A stretch of 64,000 nucleotides of DNA from Capnocytophaga stomatis (GTDB taxonomy: Bacteria; Bacteroidota; Bacteroidia; Flavobacteriales; Flavobacteriaceae), in assembly GCF_002302635.1 (NCBI RefSeq), contig NZ_CP022387.1, positions 1,984,001-2,048,000 of the forward strand, read 5' to 3'. The position numbers were made by a program, and so were the translations under genes. Shown here one piece after another: positions 30,973-40,324 of this stretch. Within the stretch, counting starts at the first letter, position 1, and the number at the start of each line of letters is the position of its first letter. Under the pieces are notes generated by a model. That model saw only the letters and a list, made by a program, of their open reading frames with translations. It made no database searches and was not told the DNA's origin.

Positions 30973-32553
30973 TTAAACCTTGCTTTTTAAATGAAAAATA
31001 ATTTCCGCATACGCATTTTTATCTTTTTCGGTACGATTGAGCACGGGACGTTTGTACTGATTAACAATTTGCATTCCTGCATTTTGGGCAATTTGCGGAT
31101 ATAAATTGTATTTATCATTCGCCACTAAAAATACATCGTAATCCTCTACTAAATACTTTTTACAATTATTCAAAACTGCTGAAATACCTTCTACATACGA
31201 TTTTTTAGCCTCTTGTCCTTGTCCTTTATACAAAGGTCCTATTTCTTTCTCGTCATTGCGTTCAAACCCAAATAAATCATAGGCATAAGCGTGCTGTTCG
31301 TGATAATCAATCAGCCCCACATACGGCGGTGATGAGAAAATACCTCTAATCTTTTGCCCTTTTGCTAACTGTGCAAATTCAGGATTTTTTAACTTTAATT
31401 GCTCAAAAATATCAATATTTCTGCTATCGCCTTGTAAGCAAATCTGATATGTATTGGTTCGTCTTGTATCAAATTCTTGCAGTCGTTTTATCGTATCCTT
31501 GCAGTAGGTTTCCCACCATTTTAAAATAGAAAACAAAGGTTTGCAAATTTTTCCGTGTTTGGCGCAATAATAGGTTGTAGTTACAGGTTCTACTAATGTT
31601 GCCAAATCGGCGTGAGTGGTGGCACGACAGCTACGAATGGTACGACTCAAAATAAGAGTAACAATTCTTTTTGTGCTTGGATTCTCAATTTTCTTTATCA
31701 AATCAAAAACAAAATCAATTTCTTCACGAATATTTTTGATATACCATTTATCGAGAAAGGTTTCTGCCTTGTCTTGTTTGAGTTGAATATTGTATTTATC
31801 TACCAGAGAAAAATATTGTTCCAAAAATAGTTGCTCTTTTTCTGCTCCATACACTTTACCATCAATTTGTTTTTGACGAAGCTTATACTTGTATTCAGGA
31901 ACAGGAAAATGAATTTTATTAAACTCATTTAAGGCATCAAGCAATTCTTTATCAAAATCCGTAATATGTTTTTCGGTTAAAAATGATTTTAACTTATCCG
32001 TAATTTGTTTAGTTTCCTTTTGAATGTCAGCCAATTGATATTTTCCGACTTTGCAATTTCCTATCAAGGTGTTAAAAACAGAAATATCTATTCCAATAGC
32101 GTGAATGCCCAATTCACAGGCTTGAACCATTGTCGTGCCACTTCCAGAAAATGGGTCAAGTACAATATCATTTGCTTGGAAAAATACTGCTTTTTTAAAT
32201 TCATCAGTATGATTATCCAAAAAATATTCTACCAACTGAGGGATAAATTTTCCTTTATATGGATGCAAACGATGAACGTGTTTGGTGGTTTCAGCTTCTT
32301 TATATTGGTCGAATGAAAGATGCCAATTTAAGTCATTGCCCAGCTTTTCTTTCCAATCTTCTTCTCGATTTTTTATTTGAGAATTGTAATAGGCTTTTAA
32401 CTCATTTTTATCAATCTGTGTGTTTCCTGCAATGTCAAATTTCTTTATAACTCCATATTGTACCAAATACGAAATGTTGGAAGAAGTAACCTTCTTTCCA
32501 GTATATTCTGTAGCCCATTGGCTGGCATCTTTTATTGTAAATAACTGACTCAT
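30973..32553 (-). CDS. Site-specific DNA methyltransferase of the defence cassette
   Basis: The 526-residue protein has an N-terminal winged-helix-like segment (about 1-60, with VTSSNISYLVQYGVIKK), then RLHPYKGKFIPQL at 95-107, motif I as LDPFSGSGTT at 132-141, and motif IV as SSPPYVG at 407-413. The SPPY form suggests an N4-cytosine or N6-adenine amino-methyltransferase, with motif I before motif IV. It would protect host DNA from the restriction enzyme two genes down. It starts 15 bases after the moxR stop and may depend on the moxR promoter. Confidence 0.9.
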   Translation of the reverse strand: MSQLFTIKDASQWATEYTGKKVTSSNISYLVQYGVIKKFDIAGNTQIDKNELKAYYNSQIKNREEDWKEKLGNDLNWHLSFDQYKEAETTKHVHRLHPYKGKFIPQLVEYFLDNHTDEFKKAVFFQANDIVLDPFSGSGTTMVQACELGIHAIGIDISVFNTLIGNCKVGKYQLADIQKETKQITDKLKSFLTEKHITDFDKELLDALNEFNKIHFPVPEYKYKLRQKQIDGKVYGAEKEQLFLEQYFSLVDKYNIQLKQDKAETFLDKWYIKNIREEIDFVFDLIKKIENPSTKRIVTLILSRTIRSCRATTHADLATLVEPVTTTYYCAKHGKICKPLFSILKWWETYCKDTIKRLQEFDTRRTNTYQICLQGDSRNIDIFEQLKLKNPEFAQLAKGQKIRGIFSSPPYVGLIDYHEQHAYAYDLFGFERNDEKEIGPLYKGQGQEAKKSYVEGISAVLNNCKKYLVEDYDVFLVANDKYNLYPQIAQNAGMQIVNQYKRPVLNRTEKDKNAYAEIIFHLKSKV

Positions 32554-32568
32554 TAATAAATTGTTATG

Positions 32569-33570
32569 CTACGGAACTTCAACGGTATTTACAATTTTGT
32601 GAATCATTTCAACAGAGGTAATGTTCTCGGCTTCGGCTTCGTACGTAATTCCGATACGATGACGCAACACATCGAACACAACCGCCCGCACATCTTCTGG
32701 AATTACGTACCCGCGACGCTTAATGAAGGCGTAACATTTCGATGCCATTGCTAAATTGATGCTACCACGAGGTGAAGCACCGAAGTTAATGAGTGGTTTT
32801 AGCTCCGACAAACCATATTTTTCAGGATAACGCGTTGCAAATATGATGTCCAGAATGTATTTTTCGATTTTTTCGTCCATATACACCTCACGAATGGCTT
32901 GTTGTGCTTTCAAAATTTGTTCGAGTGATACCGTTTGGTTCACGATTGTTTGCGTGTTTAGCAAATTATCACGCATAATGCGTTGTTCCTCATCGAGTTT
33001 CGGGTAATCAATAACCGTTTTGAGCATAAAACGATCCACTTGTGCTTCGGGGAGCGGATAAGTTCCTTCTTGTTCTACGGGGTTTTGGGTTGCCATTACC
33101 ATAAAAGGAGCATCAAGTTTGAAGGTTGAGTCGCCGATGGTTACTTGTCGCTCTTGCATTGCCTCCAACAAGGCGGATTGTACTTTGGCTGGGGCTCGGT
33201 TTATCTCGTCCGCCAGCACGAAATTGGCAAAAATAGGTCCTTTCTTGATAGAAAATTCATTTTGCTTGATGTTGTAAGTCATTGTTCCGATAACATCGGC
33301 AGGAAGCAAGTCGGGCGTAAACTGAATTCGGCTAAAACTTCCGTGAACTGCTTTCGCCAAAGTGTTGATGGATAGCGTTTTTGCAAGTCCTGGTACCCCT
33401 TCAAGCAAAATGTGCCCTTTCCCGAGCAGACCTATAAGCAATGCATTCACCATATGCTTCTGACCTACAATAACTTTGTTCATTTCAGAAGTTAATGCAT
33501 CAATAAATACGCTTTCTCTCTCAATTCGTTCGTTGATTTGCCCAATATCGACAGGTGTTCTATGTTCCAT
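32569..33570 (-). CDS. MoxR-family AAA+ ATPase
   Basis: The 333-residue protein has Walker A GVPGLAKT at residues 58-65, Walker B with D121-E122 in VLADEINRAP, and the typical sensor segment MATQNPVEQEGTYPLPEAQ. MoxR ATPases act as chaperones for VWA proteins, here presumably BatA, BatB and the DUF58 protein. As first gene of the BAT unit it should be followed by DUF58, but the cassette intervenes. No TAnnTTTG match is seen in the 217 bases upstream. Confidence 0.93.
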   Translation of the reverse strand: MEHRTPVDIGQINERIERESVFIDALTSEMNKVIVGQKHMVNALLIGLLGKGHILLEGVPGLAKTLSINTLAKAVHGSFSRIQFTPDLLPADVIGTMTYNIKQNEFSIKKGPIFANFVLADEINRAPAKVQSALLEAMQERQVTIGDSTFKLDAPFMVMATQNPVEQEGTYPLPEAQVDRFMLKTVIDYPKLDEEQRIMRDNLLNTQTIVNQTVSLEQILKAQQAIREVYMDEKIEKYILDIIFATRYPEKYGLSELKPLINFGASPRGSINLAMASKCYAFIKRRGYVIPEDVRAVVFDVLRHRIGITYEAEAENITSVEMIHKIVNTVEVP

Positions 33571-33787
33571 AAAAAATTAGTATATATAAATTTGTTTTTT
33601 AATCAATAATAAGTTGGCTTATAGCGTTTATGCACGCAAGTTATAAATATTTTTTTTCTTTTGTGTTAAAAAAATTTAAAATATTTAATTGGTTAGGAAA
33701 AAGAATTGAATATTTAAATGTGAAAAACATAAAATAATGCGTATCTTGTAATAAGTTTTTCTTTTTCCTTTGTTCGTAATGATTTAA

Positions 33788-35011
33788 TTATAAATCTTTT
33801 GGATAACAAAGATAGTGTTTTACAACAGGTTTTGATAAAGCCTCCAAATTAAGCTGGTCAGATGCCTTAATAACATCTATGATTTTGCCTTTTTTAGTCA
33901 AAATGTTTATTCTCTGCTGTTTTGAATCATATGCTGTGTTAGAAACTTTGTCCGAAAAAACGAAATATGCAGCCTCTTCCTTTGATATGTTATAAGCGGA
34001 AGAAACTTTTTCATATAAAACGTTTAATTTATCTGAGTCAAATTCGGAATTTTGTAATTTTACTTTGGGTAAATCTCTGTACAAAAGCATTTTACTTAGC
34101 TTGGAAAGAACAAAATCAGAGTGGAATTGCCATTCTTTCATAGCAGAAATAATATCAACATCATCAAGCAATGCAAACTTATCCAATATATCTTTTGTAA
34201 ATTGCTCCTTGCTCACTTTATTCTTAACGAAAAACATCAAAGAGCTTGACATTGGTAAACTTTCTCCATTCTGAATTAATTCCTTAGCACGTTTTAAAAC
34301 TCTGATTAGCAGCTGTTCCCCGGCAACACTGGTTTTATGAAGATATACCTGCCAATACATTAGTCGGCGTGCTACCAGAAATTTCTCAACTGAGTAAATT
34401 CCTTTTTCTTCGACCATTAATTCATCATTTCGCACATTGAGCATTGATATGATACGCTCAGGATTGATATTTCCTTCTGCCACGCCGGTATAAAAACTGT
34501 CGCGTTTTAAGTAGTCCGACCTGTCCATATCAAGCTGACTTGAAATAAGTTGATGTAAAAACTTACGAGGATAACTACCTTTGAAAATTTCGATAGCGAC
34601 TTCCAATTTTCCTTTAAATTCACGATTAAGTTCTTGCATAAACAACAACGAAATTTCTTCGTGTGCTATGTTACTCACGATGCTGTGTTCCATTGCGTGA
34701 GAAAAAGGTCCGTGACCGATGTCGTGCAATAAAATGGAAATATAAAGTCCTTCGGCTTCTTTGTCGGAAATTTCAATTCCTTTATATCGAAGATTTTCAA
34801 CAGCTTTTTGCATTAGGTGCATACATCCTAAAGCGTGCTGAAATCGCGTATGCCTTGCTCCGGGATACACCAAATAGGACAATCCCATCTGAGTAATGCG
34901 TCGTAATCGTTGAAAATAAGGATGTTCAATCAGGTCAAAGATAAGGCTGTTAGGAATATGAATAAATCCGTGAACGGGGTCATTAATGATTTTTAATTTG
35001 TTTCTTTTCAC
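33788..35011 (-). CDS. HD-domain phosphohydrolase (COG1078 type)
   Basis: The 407-residue protein carries a complete HD motif: GARHTRFQHALG near residues 51-62, then H96-D97, H100 and H105 in LLHDIGHGPFSHAMEHS. This arrangement is typical of dGTPase-like HD hydrolases that act on nucleotides. The N-terminal start MKRNKLKIINDPVHGFI is also characteristic. The precise substrate cannot be given. It is a single gene with its own promoter upstream. Confidence 0.88.
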   Translation of the reverse strand: MKRNKLKIINDPVHGFIHIPNSLIFDLIEHPYFQRLRRITQMGLSYLVYPGARHTRFQHALGCMHLMQKAVENLRYKGIEISDKEAEGLYISILLHDIGHGPFSHAMEHSIVSNIAHEEISLLFMQELNREFKGKLEVAIEIFKGSYPRKFLHQLISSQLDMDRSDYLKRDSFYTGVAEGNINPERIISMLNVRNDELMVEEKGIYSVEKFLVARRLMYWQVYLHKTSVAGEQLLIRVLKRAKELIQNGESLPMSSSLMFFVKNKVSKEQFTKDILDKFALLDDVDIISAMKEWQFHSDFVLSKLSKMLLYRDLPKVKLQNSEFDSDKLNVLYEKVSSAYNISKEEAAYFVFSDKVSNTAYDSKQQRINILTKKGKIIDVIKASDQLNLEALSKPVVKHYLCYPKDL

Positions 35012-35030
35012 AATTGAAAAATTAGATTCG

Positions 35031-35038
35031 CAAACTTA
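35031..35038 (-). promoter_or_regulatory. Promoter -7 element for the HD hydrolase gene
   Basis: The minus strand reads TAAGTTTG, an exact match to TAnnTTTG, 20 bases before the start codon. No convincing -33 element was seen. Confidence 0.5.
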
Positions 35039-35123
35039 CGGAAAATCAATGAATTTCACAAATAGAAAATAGAACAGAAACGAGAATTGTTCATCAATTT
35101 TTAGTTTTGATTTAAAACAAAAA

Positions 35124-35154
35124 ACTTTGGCAAAATCATAAGTTTTACCAAAGT
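35124..35154 (-). terminator. Terminator of the DUF4254 gene
   Basis: On the minus strand the arms ACTTTGGTAAAA and TTTTGCCAAAGT pair over 12 bases with one G-U wobble and a 7-base loop, followed by TTTTTTG. It lies 28 bases after the DUF4254 stop and points the same way. Confidence 0.82.
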
Positions 35155-35182
35155 CAATATGTATAAATTGTTTATAATGAGA

Positions 35183-35782
35183 TTATTTTTTTCTCAAAAT
35201 CGGATTAAGTTCCTCATCGTTGTACATTTTCATCTGCTTATATACTTTCATATATTTTCTGCCCGCCTCAATGTCTTCCAAAAGTTGATTGAGAGCCAGT
35301 GAAAGGTCTTTTTTCTGCTCCAAGAGGATGTTAAGTTTTTCCTGACATTTTGCTTTATGTTCAGCCGATGCTTCAGGACGATTTACCTCCTCCTGCATAT
35401 GATATATTTTTAAAGCAAGAATAGATAATCTGTCGATTGCCCAAGCGGGACTTTCTGTGTTTATTGTAGCATTGGCTTGAGGCTTAACATTTTTGTACAG
35501 ATTGAGAAAATAACTATCAATATATTCCACAGTATCAGTTCTATCCTGATTTGAAGCATCTATTTTACGTTTTAAATCCAATGCAGCTACGGGGTCAATT
35601 TTCGGGTCACGAATAATATCTTCATAATGCCATTGCACCGTGTCAATCCAATTTTTTCGATAGAGTAAATGCTCTATGCTTTTGGAAGGATAAGGGTTTT
35701 CAAATGGCTGATATACATCATCTAAGATATGATATTTGTTGATACTTTCTTCAAAAACTTTAAAAGCTCTTTCACTAAACAT
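35183..35782 (-). CDS. DUF4254 domain protein
   Basis: A 199-residue soluble protein predicted to be almost entirely helical. It matches the Bacteroidota DUF4254 pattern, including LLYRKNWIDTVQWHYEDIIR near residues 39-58 and SPAWAIDRLSILALKIYHM around 111-129. In many Bacteroidota these genes lie near cell-envelope glycosyltransferases; here none is adjacent. Function unknown. It is a single gene bracketed by a promoter and a terminator. Confidence 0.8.
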   Translation of the reverse strand: MFSERAFKVFEESINKYHILDDVYQPFENPYPSKSIEHLLYRKNWIDTVQWHYEDIIRDPKIDPVAALDLKRKIDASNQDRTDTVEYIDSYFLNLYKNVKPQANATINTESPAWAIDRLSILALKIYHMQEEVNRPEASAEHKAKCQEKLNILLEQKKDLSLALNQLLEDIEAGRKYMKVYKQMKMYNDEELNPILRKK

Positions 35783-35799
35783 AATCAGATTATTTTTTA

Positions 35800-35807
35800 C
35801 AAAGATA
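35800..35807 (-). promoter_or_regulatory. Promoter -7 element for the DUF4254 gene
   Basis: The minus strand reads TATCTTTG, an exact match to TAnnTTTG, 18 bases before the start codon at 35782. Confidence 0.5.
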
Positions 35808-35933
35808 GAATTAATTTTTGAAATTTCTAAAATTTGAGAATTTCAAGATGTATTTTTTGGTAATTGAAAATAATTTTTGCGGTGTTTTTTATCAAAAAGC
35901 AAATTATCAATTGAATTTTTAATGTAAAACAGA

Positions 35934-35966
35934 AAAGGTTTCCCTTTTTGAGAAACCTTTTTTTGA
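35934..35966. terminator. Terminator of the second GH2 gene
   Basis: A perfect 9-base inverted repeat AAAGGTTTC (35934-35942) and GAAACCTTT (35952-35960) with a 9-base loop, A-rich on the left and with a T run on the right. It lies just after the stop of the GH2 gene on the minus strand and before DUF4254. Confidence 0.75.
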
Positions 35967-35974
35967 TTTTTTGT

Positions 35975-38473
35975 TTATTTTTCTGTTTTTAGTTTGATTT
36001 CTGCTCCTTTCAAACCTTTTGACTCGGCTTTAAAAGTGATTTCTCCGGATTTTTCAGCAGATTGAACTATGGCTACCAATTTTCCGTTGAAAAGATGCAT
36101 TTTTGGCAAATGGAATTGGTCGGTTGAGGTGGCATCGCCATTGGCTGCCGCACGATATGTTCCTGCTCCACTCACTTTGAAAGTAACCAAATCATTTACA
36201 TTAGGACATAGATTTCCGTCTTTGTCCACCGCTTCTATGGTAATGAACGAAAGGTCTTTTCCGTCGGCAGTAATTACATTTCTGTCGGAAGTAAGGCGAA
36301 GTGAATGAGGTTTTCCTGCGGTTTTTACAATTTTTTCAGCTACGGCTTTTCCGTTTTTGTCGTAAGCAACCACTTTTACCTCTCCTGCCTCGTATTTGGT
36401 GTCGAGCCACATTAGGCGATAACGTTTCTGACGCTCAAACGATTGCTGCGCTTCTTTGGTGTAACTTCCGTCAAGCGGAATATTCAAATCTTTGCTACGT
36501 TTCCCTTGACTTTTTCCATTGATGAAAACCTCTGCCGAAGGATAATTTGTATAAACAAAAATCGGAGTTACCTGTCCTTCACGTCCTTCCCAATTCCAAT
36601 GTGGTAGAACGTGTAGCGTTTCGGCTTCTTTGTTCCAATGGCTTCTGTAAAGGTAAAATCTATCTTTTGGAAGCCCTGCCAAATCGACCGCACCAAAGTA
36701 TGAGCTGTGAGCTGGCCATTCTACATAATACGGAGTCGGTTCGCCCAAGTAGTCAAAACCTGTCCAGATAAATTCACCGATGGCATACGGAAGGTCTTCG
36801 TGCTGAATCCAGTCGTCTTCGGGTAGGTTCGACCAGCCACAATGTTCCACATCGTAAGAAGAGGTCTGTTGGTCGGCATATTTCGGCATTGATTTTCGCT
36901 CCACAGGGAATTTATAAACGCCTCGTGAACTGATAGTTGAAGCCGTTTCGCTTCCTAAAATTAGCTGTTGTGGTAATTTTTTATAGGCTTCTTGGTATCG
37001 GAACGGACGATAGTTAAACCCAGCTACCTGCATTGTCGCCGCCATATTGTTTTTGAAGACGTGGTCAGGTCTGTCCATTCCGTTGGAAACCGGACGTGTA
37101 CCATCGTGCTTGTGGATAATATCTTGCAGCCATCGTGCTACTTTGGCTCCCTCCTCCACGCTTTGTTCTTCCACCTCATTACCAATGAACCACATCACTA
37201 CGCTCGGATTGTTGCGGAAATGACGCACCAAATTGGTCAAATCTTTTTCAGCCCAGTTTTTGAAATACAAATGATAGCCGTTTTGTACCTTCGGAATTGC
37301 CCACTCGTCAAAACTTTCAAGGGCAAGCATCATTCCCATTTCGTCTGCAATACGCACATACTCAGGGGCAGGCATATTGTGAGCGGTACGAATGGCATTT
37401 ACGCCCATATCTTGCATTATTTTGATTTGACGACGGATAGCCGCCTCATTAACCGCTCCGCCCAAAGGTCCTAAATCGTGGTGCATACAAGCTCCTTGAA
37501 ACTTGATTTTGCGTCCGTTCAGGTAGAAGCCGTCGTTGGGTTTGATTTCGATTTTTCGGATACCAAAAGTATTCGTTACTTTTTCAGAACTTGAATAAAC
37601 ATCGCCCCAAGACTCAAATAAAGAAACTTCGGCTGTATATAAATTCGGTTGCTGAATATCCCAAAGCTCTGGATTGTCAATAAAGAAGTCTTGTTCAATC
37701 ACATAGCCCATAGCTACATCATATTTTGTTAAGTGAGTTTGTTTTTCAGCAACTTTTTGTCCGTTTTTATCTTTAATTATGGTATGTACGAAATAATTCT
37801 GCTTCACTTCCAGAGATAATTCCGTTTTTATCACAACTTTTGCGAAATTTTTCTTAACAACAGGAGTTGTGATTTGTACCCCCCAAATCGGAATGTGATT
37901 TTTATGTTTGGTAATGATATGCACATTTCTGTAAAGCCCTGCCCCGGGGTACCAACGCGACTGCTGCGTAAGATTTTCGAGCCGAACCGCCAAGGTGTTG
38001 TTTTTTTCTTTTACCAAAGAAGTAACATCGAAGAAAAAAGTATTGTATCCGTGATGCCACTCACCTGCTTTTTGCCCATTTACGAACACTTCGGCATTGG
38101 ACATTGCCCCGTCAAATTGGATAAATACCTTTTTGTCAGCGTTAAAATCAGCCACATCAAAAGAAGTTCTGTACCAGCCCACGCCCACGAACGGAAGTCC
38201 TCCCGTACGCCCTGAATGCTCAATGGGAGCTACCTGTCCGTCCTGCTTAATGGCGGTGCGTTGCACATCGTTTTCAATGTCAAAAGGTCCGTAAATCGCC
38301 CAATCGTGCGGCACGGTTACACTTTGCCATTTTTTGTCGTTCACAGCTACTTGCGAGAAGTTTTTGTTGTCCTCACGCGTAAATTTCCAATTCTTTTCGA
38401 GCGTTTGCGAGGTCTGTGCCACGCTTAACGAACTAATTCCTAACAGAATGGTTGATAAAAATATATTTTTCAT
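35975..38473 (-). CDS. Secreted glycoside hydrolase family 2 protein, probable beta-galactosidase
   Basis: The 832-residue protein starts with a signal peptide (MKNIFLSTILLGISSLSVAQ). It has a GH2 sugar-binding domain (about 25-190), an Ig-like domain, a TIM barrel and two C-terminal beta domains (DUF4982-like and an Ig-like fold near 725-832). Catalytic residues are visible: acid/base E433 in WFIGNEVEEQ and nucleophile E509 in ILGSETAST. The family includes beta-galactosidases and relatives acting on host glycans; substrate is not fixed by sequence. It is unrelated in detail to the LacZ-type enzyme at 16969 and has its own promoter. Confidence 0.9.
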   Translation of the reverse strand: MKNIFLSTILLGISSLSVAQTSQTLEKNWKFTREDNKNFSQVAVNDKKWQSVTVPHDWAIYGPFDIENDVQRTAIKQDGQVAPIEHSGRTGGLPFVGVGWYRTSFDVADFNADKKVFIQFDGAMSNAEVFVNGQKAGEWHHGYNTFFFDVTSLVKEKNNTLAVRLENLTQQSRWYPGAGLYRNVHIITKHKNHIPIWGVQITTPVVKKNFAKVVIKTELSLEVKQNYFVHTIIKDKNGQKVAEKQTHLTKYDVAMGYVIEQDFFIDNPELWDIQQPNLYTAEVSLFESWGDVYSSSEKVTNTFGIRKIEIKPNDGFYLNGRKIKFQGACMHHDLGPLGGAVNEAAIRRQIKIMQDMGVNAIRTAHNMPAPEYVRIADEMGMMLALESFDEWAIPKVQNGYHLYFKNWAEKDLTNLVRHFRNNPSVVMWFIGNEVEEQSVEEGAKVARWLQDIIHKHDGTRPVSNGMDRPDHVFKNNMAATMQVAGFNYRPFRYQEAYKKLPQQLILGSETASTISSRGVYKFPVERKSMPKYADQQTSSYDVEHCGWSNLPEDDWIQHEDLPYAIGEFIWTGFDYLGEPTPYYVEWPAHSSYFGAVDLAGLPKDRFYLYRSHWNKEAETLHVLPHWNWEGREGQVTPIFVYTNYPSAEVFINGKSQGKRSKDLNIPLDGSYTKEAQQSFERQKRYRLMWLDTKYEAGEVKVVAYDKNGKAVAEKIVKTAGKPHSLRLTSDRNVITADGKDLSFITIEAVDKDGNLCPNVNDLVTFKVSGAGTYRAAANGDATSTDQFHLPKMHLFNGKLVAIVQSAEKSGEITFKAESKGLKGAEIKLKTEK

Positions 38474-38522
38474 TGGCTTAAAAATTATCGGTTTATCACT
38501 TTATTAGTCAATTTTTCGACCT

Positions 38523-38530
38523 CAAAGATA
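38523..38530 (-). promoter_or_regulatory. Promoter -7 element for the second GH2 gene
   Basis: The minus strand reads TATCTTTG, an exact match to TAnnTTTG, 50 bases before the start. The repeat array at 38619 lies immediately upstream of this promoter. Confidence 0.5.
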
Positions 38531-38618
38531 GTAATTTATTTTGAGTTAGAAAACTTTAATCTGTTTAACGATGAATCAGATGATTATATCTGTAAGCTTG
38601 TGAGTTTTATCATTTTTT

Positions 38619-38941
38619 TATTCTTTAATTGTTTAGTTAAAAGTTGTTTCAGTTTATTTTTCAGTTTTAACTATTTAGTCAAAAGTCATTTATTCTTGTT
38701 TTTAGTTTTAACTATTTAGTTAAAAGTTGTTTCAGTTCGTTTTTCAGTTTTGACTATTTAGTTAAAAGTTGTTTCAGTTTGTTTTTAGTTTTGACTATTT
38801 AGTTAAAAGTCATTTCATCTTGTTTTTCGATTTTGACTATTTAGTTAAAAGTTGTTTCAGTTTGTTTTTCGATTTTGACTATTTAGTTAAAAGTTATTTT
38901 ACTTTGTTTTTTAGTTTTAACTATTTAGTTAAAATATTTTT
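38619..38941. repeat. 41-42-bp tandem array with a palindromic core
   Basis: About eight copies are found, spaced 41 or 42 bases apart, marked by CTATTTAGT at 38671, 38712, 38754, 38795, 38837, 38879 and 38921, with a diverged copy near 38630. Each holds a palindrome TTTTAACT-ATTT-AGTTAAAA; several copies have TTTTGACT instead, which still pairs as RNA through a G-U wobble. The array sits in the 618-base gap upstream of the GH2 gene. Because 42 is a multiple of 3, part of it reads as an open frame with a 14-residue repeat, which I take to be a by-product. Confidence 0.93.
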
Positions 38942-39091
38942 TCAAGGTATAATGATTAATAACTATTTGATTTTTGGTTCGATTATTCTGTTTGAAGTTC
39001 TAAAAGAAATGAAAATAAGGAAAATCTGTTCTGAAAAAGACAAATTTCAAAACAGAAAAACATCAAGAAGAAAAAAAGTGATTAAAAACTT

Positions 39092-40315
39092 TTAGGTGTA
39101 TGACACGGAAAGAAATCCGACGTATATAGTAAGGAACAACGAGATTCCGAAATATAAAAAGATTAAAATGAGTGATTTAAAAACGGTTATGAGACGCCTT
39201 TCCCGATATAAAATCTTGTTGGAAATTATGAAATATATTATTAATCCTATTAGGAAAAGTACATATAATATCCAGAACAAATTGTTTAATCCTATCAATA
39301 AAAATATTCCCATAAAAACGCTGGTAAACAGATAGATAATTGAATGTAAATGCAGGGAATGAATCAGGTGTACGTATAGTTTTTTATATTTTTTGTGAAA
39401 GAAAATAAGTAGGAGTAATGATACAAAAGGCATCATTAAAATAATGGTGTAGGAGATAATCGATAAATATTTCCCGATTTGTGCATCGATGAATTCGGTC
39501 ATTTGGTTTACCGTTCCGAAGGTAAAAACACCTGTTTGGTTGATTGAGTTATGAAGTTTTATTCGCTCAAAATGCCCGAGGTTTTTCCATTTTGCCGTTA
39601 TCAAGGAATCCGTTTTGGAGTTATTTCCGTAAACGGATTGCAGTTCCTTGCGTGTGAGTTGATGTTTTCCAGTCCAAATAGTATCAAATTCCGGCTTTTT
39701 TTTCATAAAAATATCGTATGAAAGGAAACTTCTTTGCGTTCCTATAGAAAAATTATTCTCTGAAACATCTACTCGAAAGCTTTCAAATCCGTTTTTATTT
39801 ACTAAATCGTAAAAATCTTCTTTTTTTGTTTGATTCCATTTTGTTTTATGGGCAAAAACACTGTCGATAAACGATTTTATTTCATCGGAATTGGCATTTT
39901 TAAGCTGATTGTATTCTTTTTCGGAGATATTTAGTGTTTCCGAATCGATGGTTTTATTAATTCTGTTGAAAATTCTTTTCGTGAAATCGGAATGAGAGGC
40001 TTTTTGAAAAGAAAAACTCATCATTACAAAGAAAATGAAGGAAAAAAACAGATACAACTTGAAAGGCGGTACAAACCGAATGCGTTTGCCTTCGATATAT
40101 TGTTTGGTAATTTGTCCGGGACGGAAGATGGTTTTGAGCGTGTTCCAGATTTTGTTGTCGAAGTTTATGAATGACCCAAAAAAGTCATTCGCTAATTCTT
40201 TGACGGAAAAATCATTATAGTGATTTTCTTGTCCGCAGTTTGGACAGAAATTATCCCTCACCGAAAGCATCGTTTGGCAATTTGGGCATTGGGATATTCG
40301 TTTTCTTTTCTTCAT
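39092..40315 (-). CDS. DUF3667 membrane protein with a zinc ribbon
   Basis: The 407-residue protein begins with two zinc-ribbon CxxC pairs (CPNCQTMLSVRDNFCPNCG, residues 10-28), followed by the DUF3667 segment with FRPGQITKQYIEGKR near residues 66-80. One membrane helix follows near 90-105 and about four more lie in the last 130 residues. The family is common in Bacteroidota and its function is unknown. It lies 9 bases after engB and is probably co-transcribed with it. Confidence 0.85.
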   Translation of the reverse strand: MKKRKRISQCPNCQTMLSVRDNFCPNCGQENHYNDFSVKELANDFFGSFINFDNKIWNTLKTIFRPGQITKQYIEGKRIRFVPPFKLYLFFSFIFFVMMSFSFQKASHSDFTKRIFNRINKTIDSETLNISEKEYNQLKNANSDEIKSFIDSVFAHKTKWNQTKKEDFYDLVNKNGFESFRVDVSENNFSIGTQRSFLSYDIFMKKKPEFDTIWTGKHQLTRKELQSVYGNNSKTDSLITAKWKNLGHFERIKLHNSINQTGVFTFGTVNQMTEFIDAQIGKYLSIISYTIILMMPFVSLLLLIFFHKKYKKLYVHLIHSLHLHSIIYLFTSVFMGIFLLIGLNNLFWILYVLFLIGLIIYFIISNKILYRERRLITVFKSLILIFLYFGISLFLTIYVGFLSVSYT

Positions 40316-40324
40316 AAAAGAAAT

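Noticed and set aside
38769-39095. A 108-codon open frame with a 14-residue repeat on the plus strand.
   Set aside because: It is produced by the 42-bp DNA repeat being divisible by three, has no promoter or homology, and lies in the control region of the GH2 gene.
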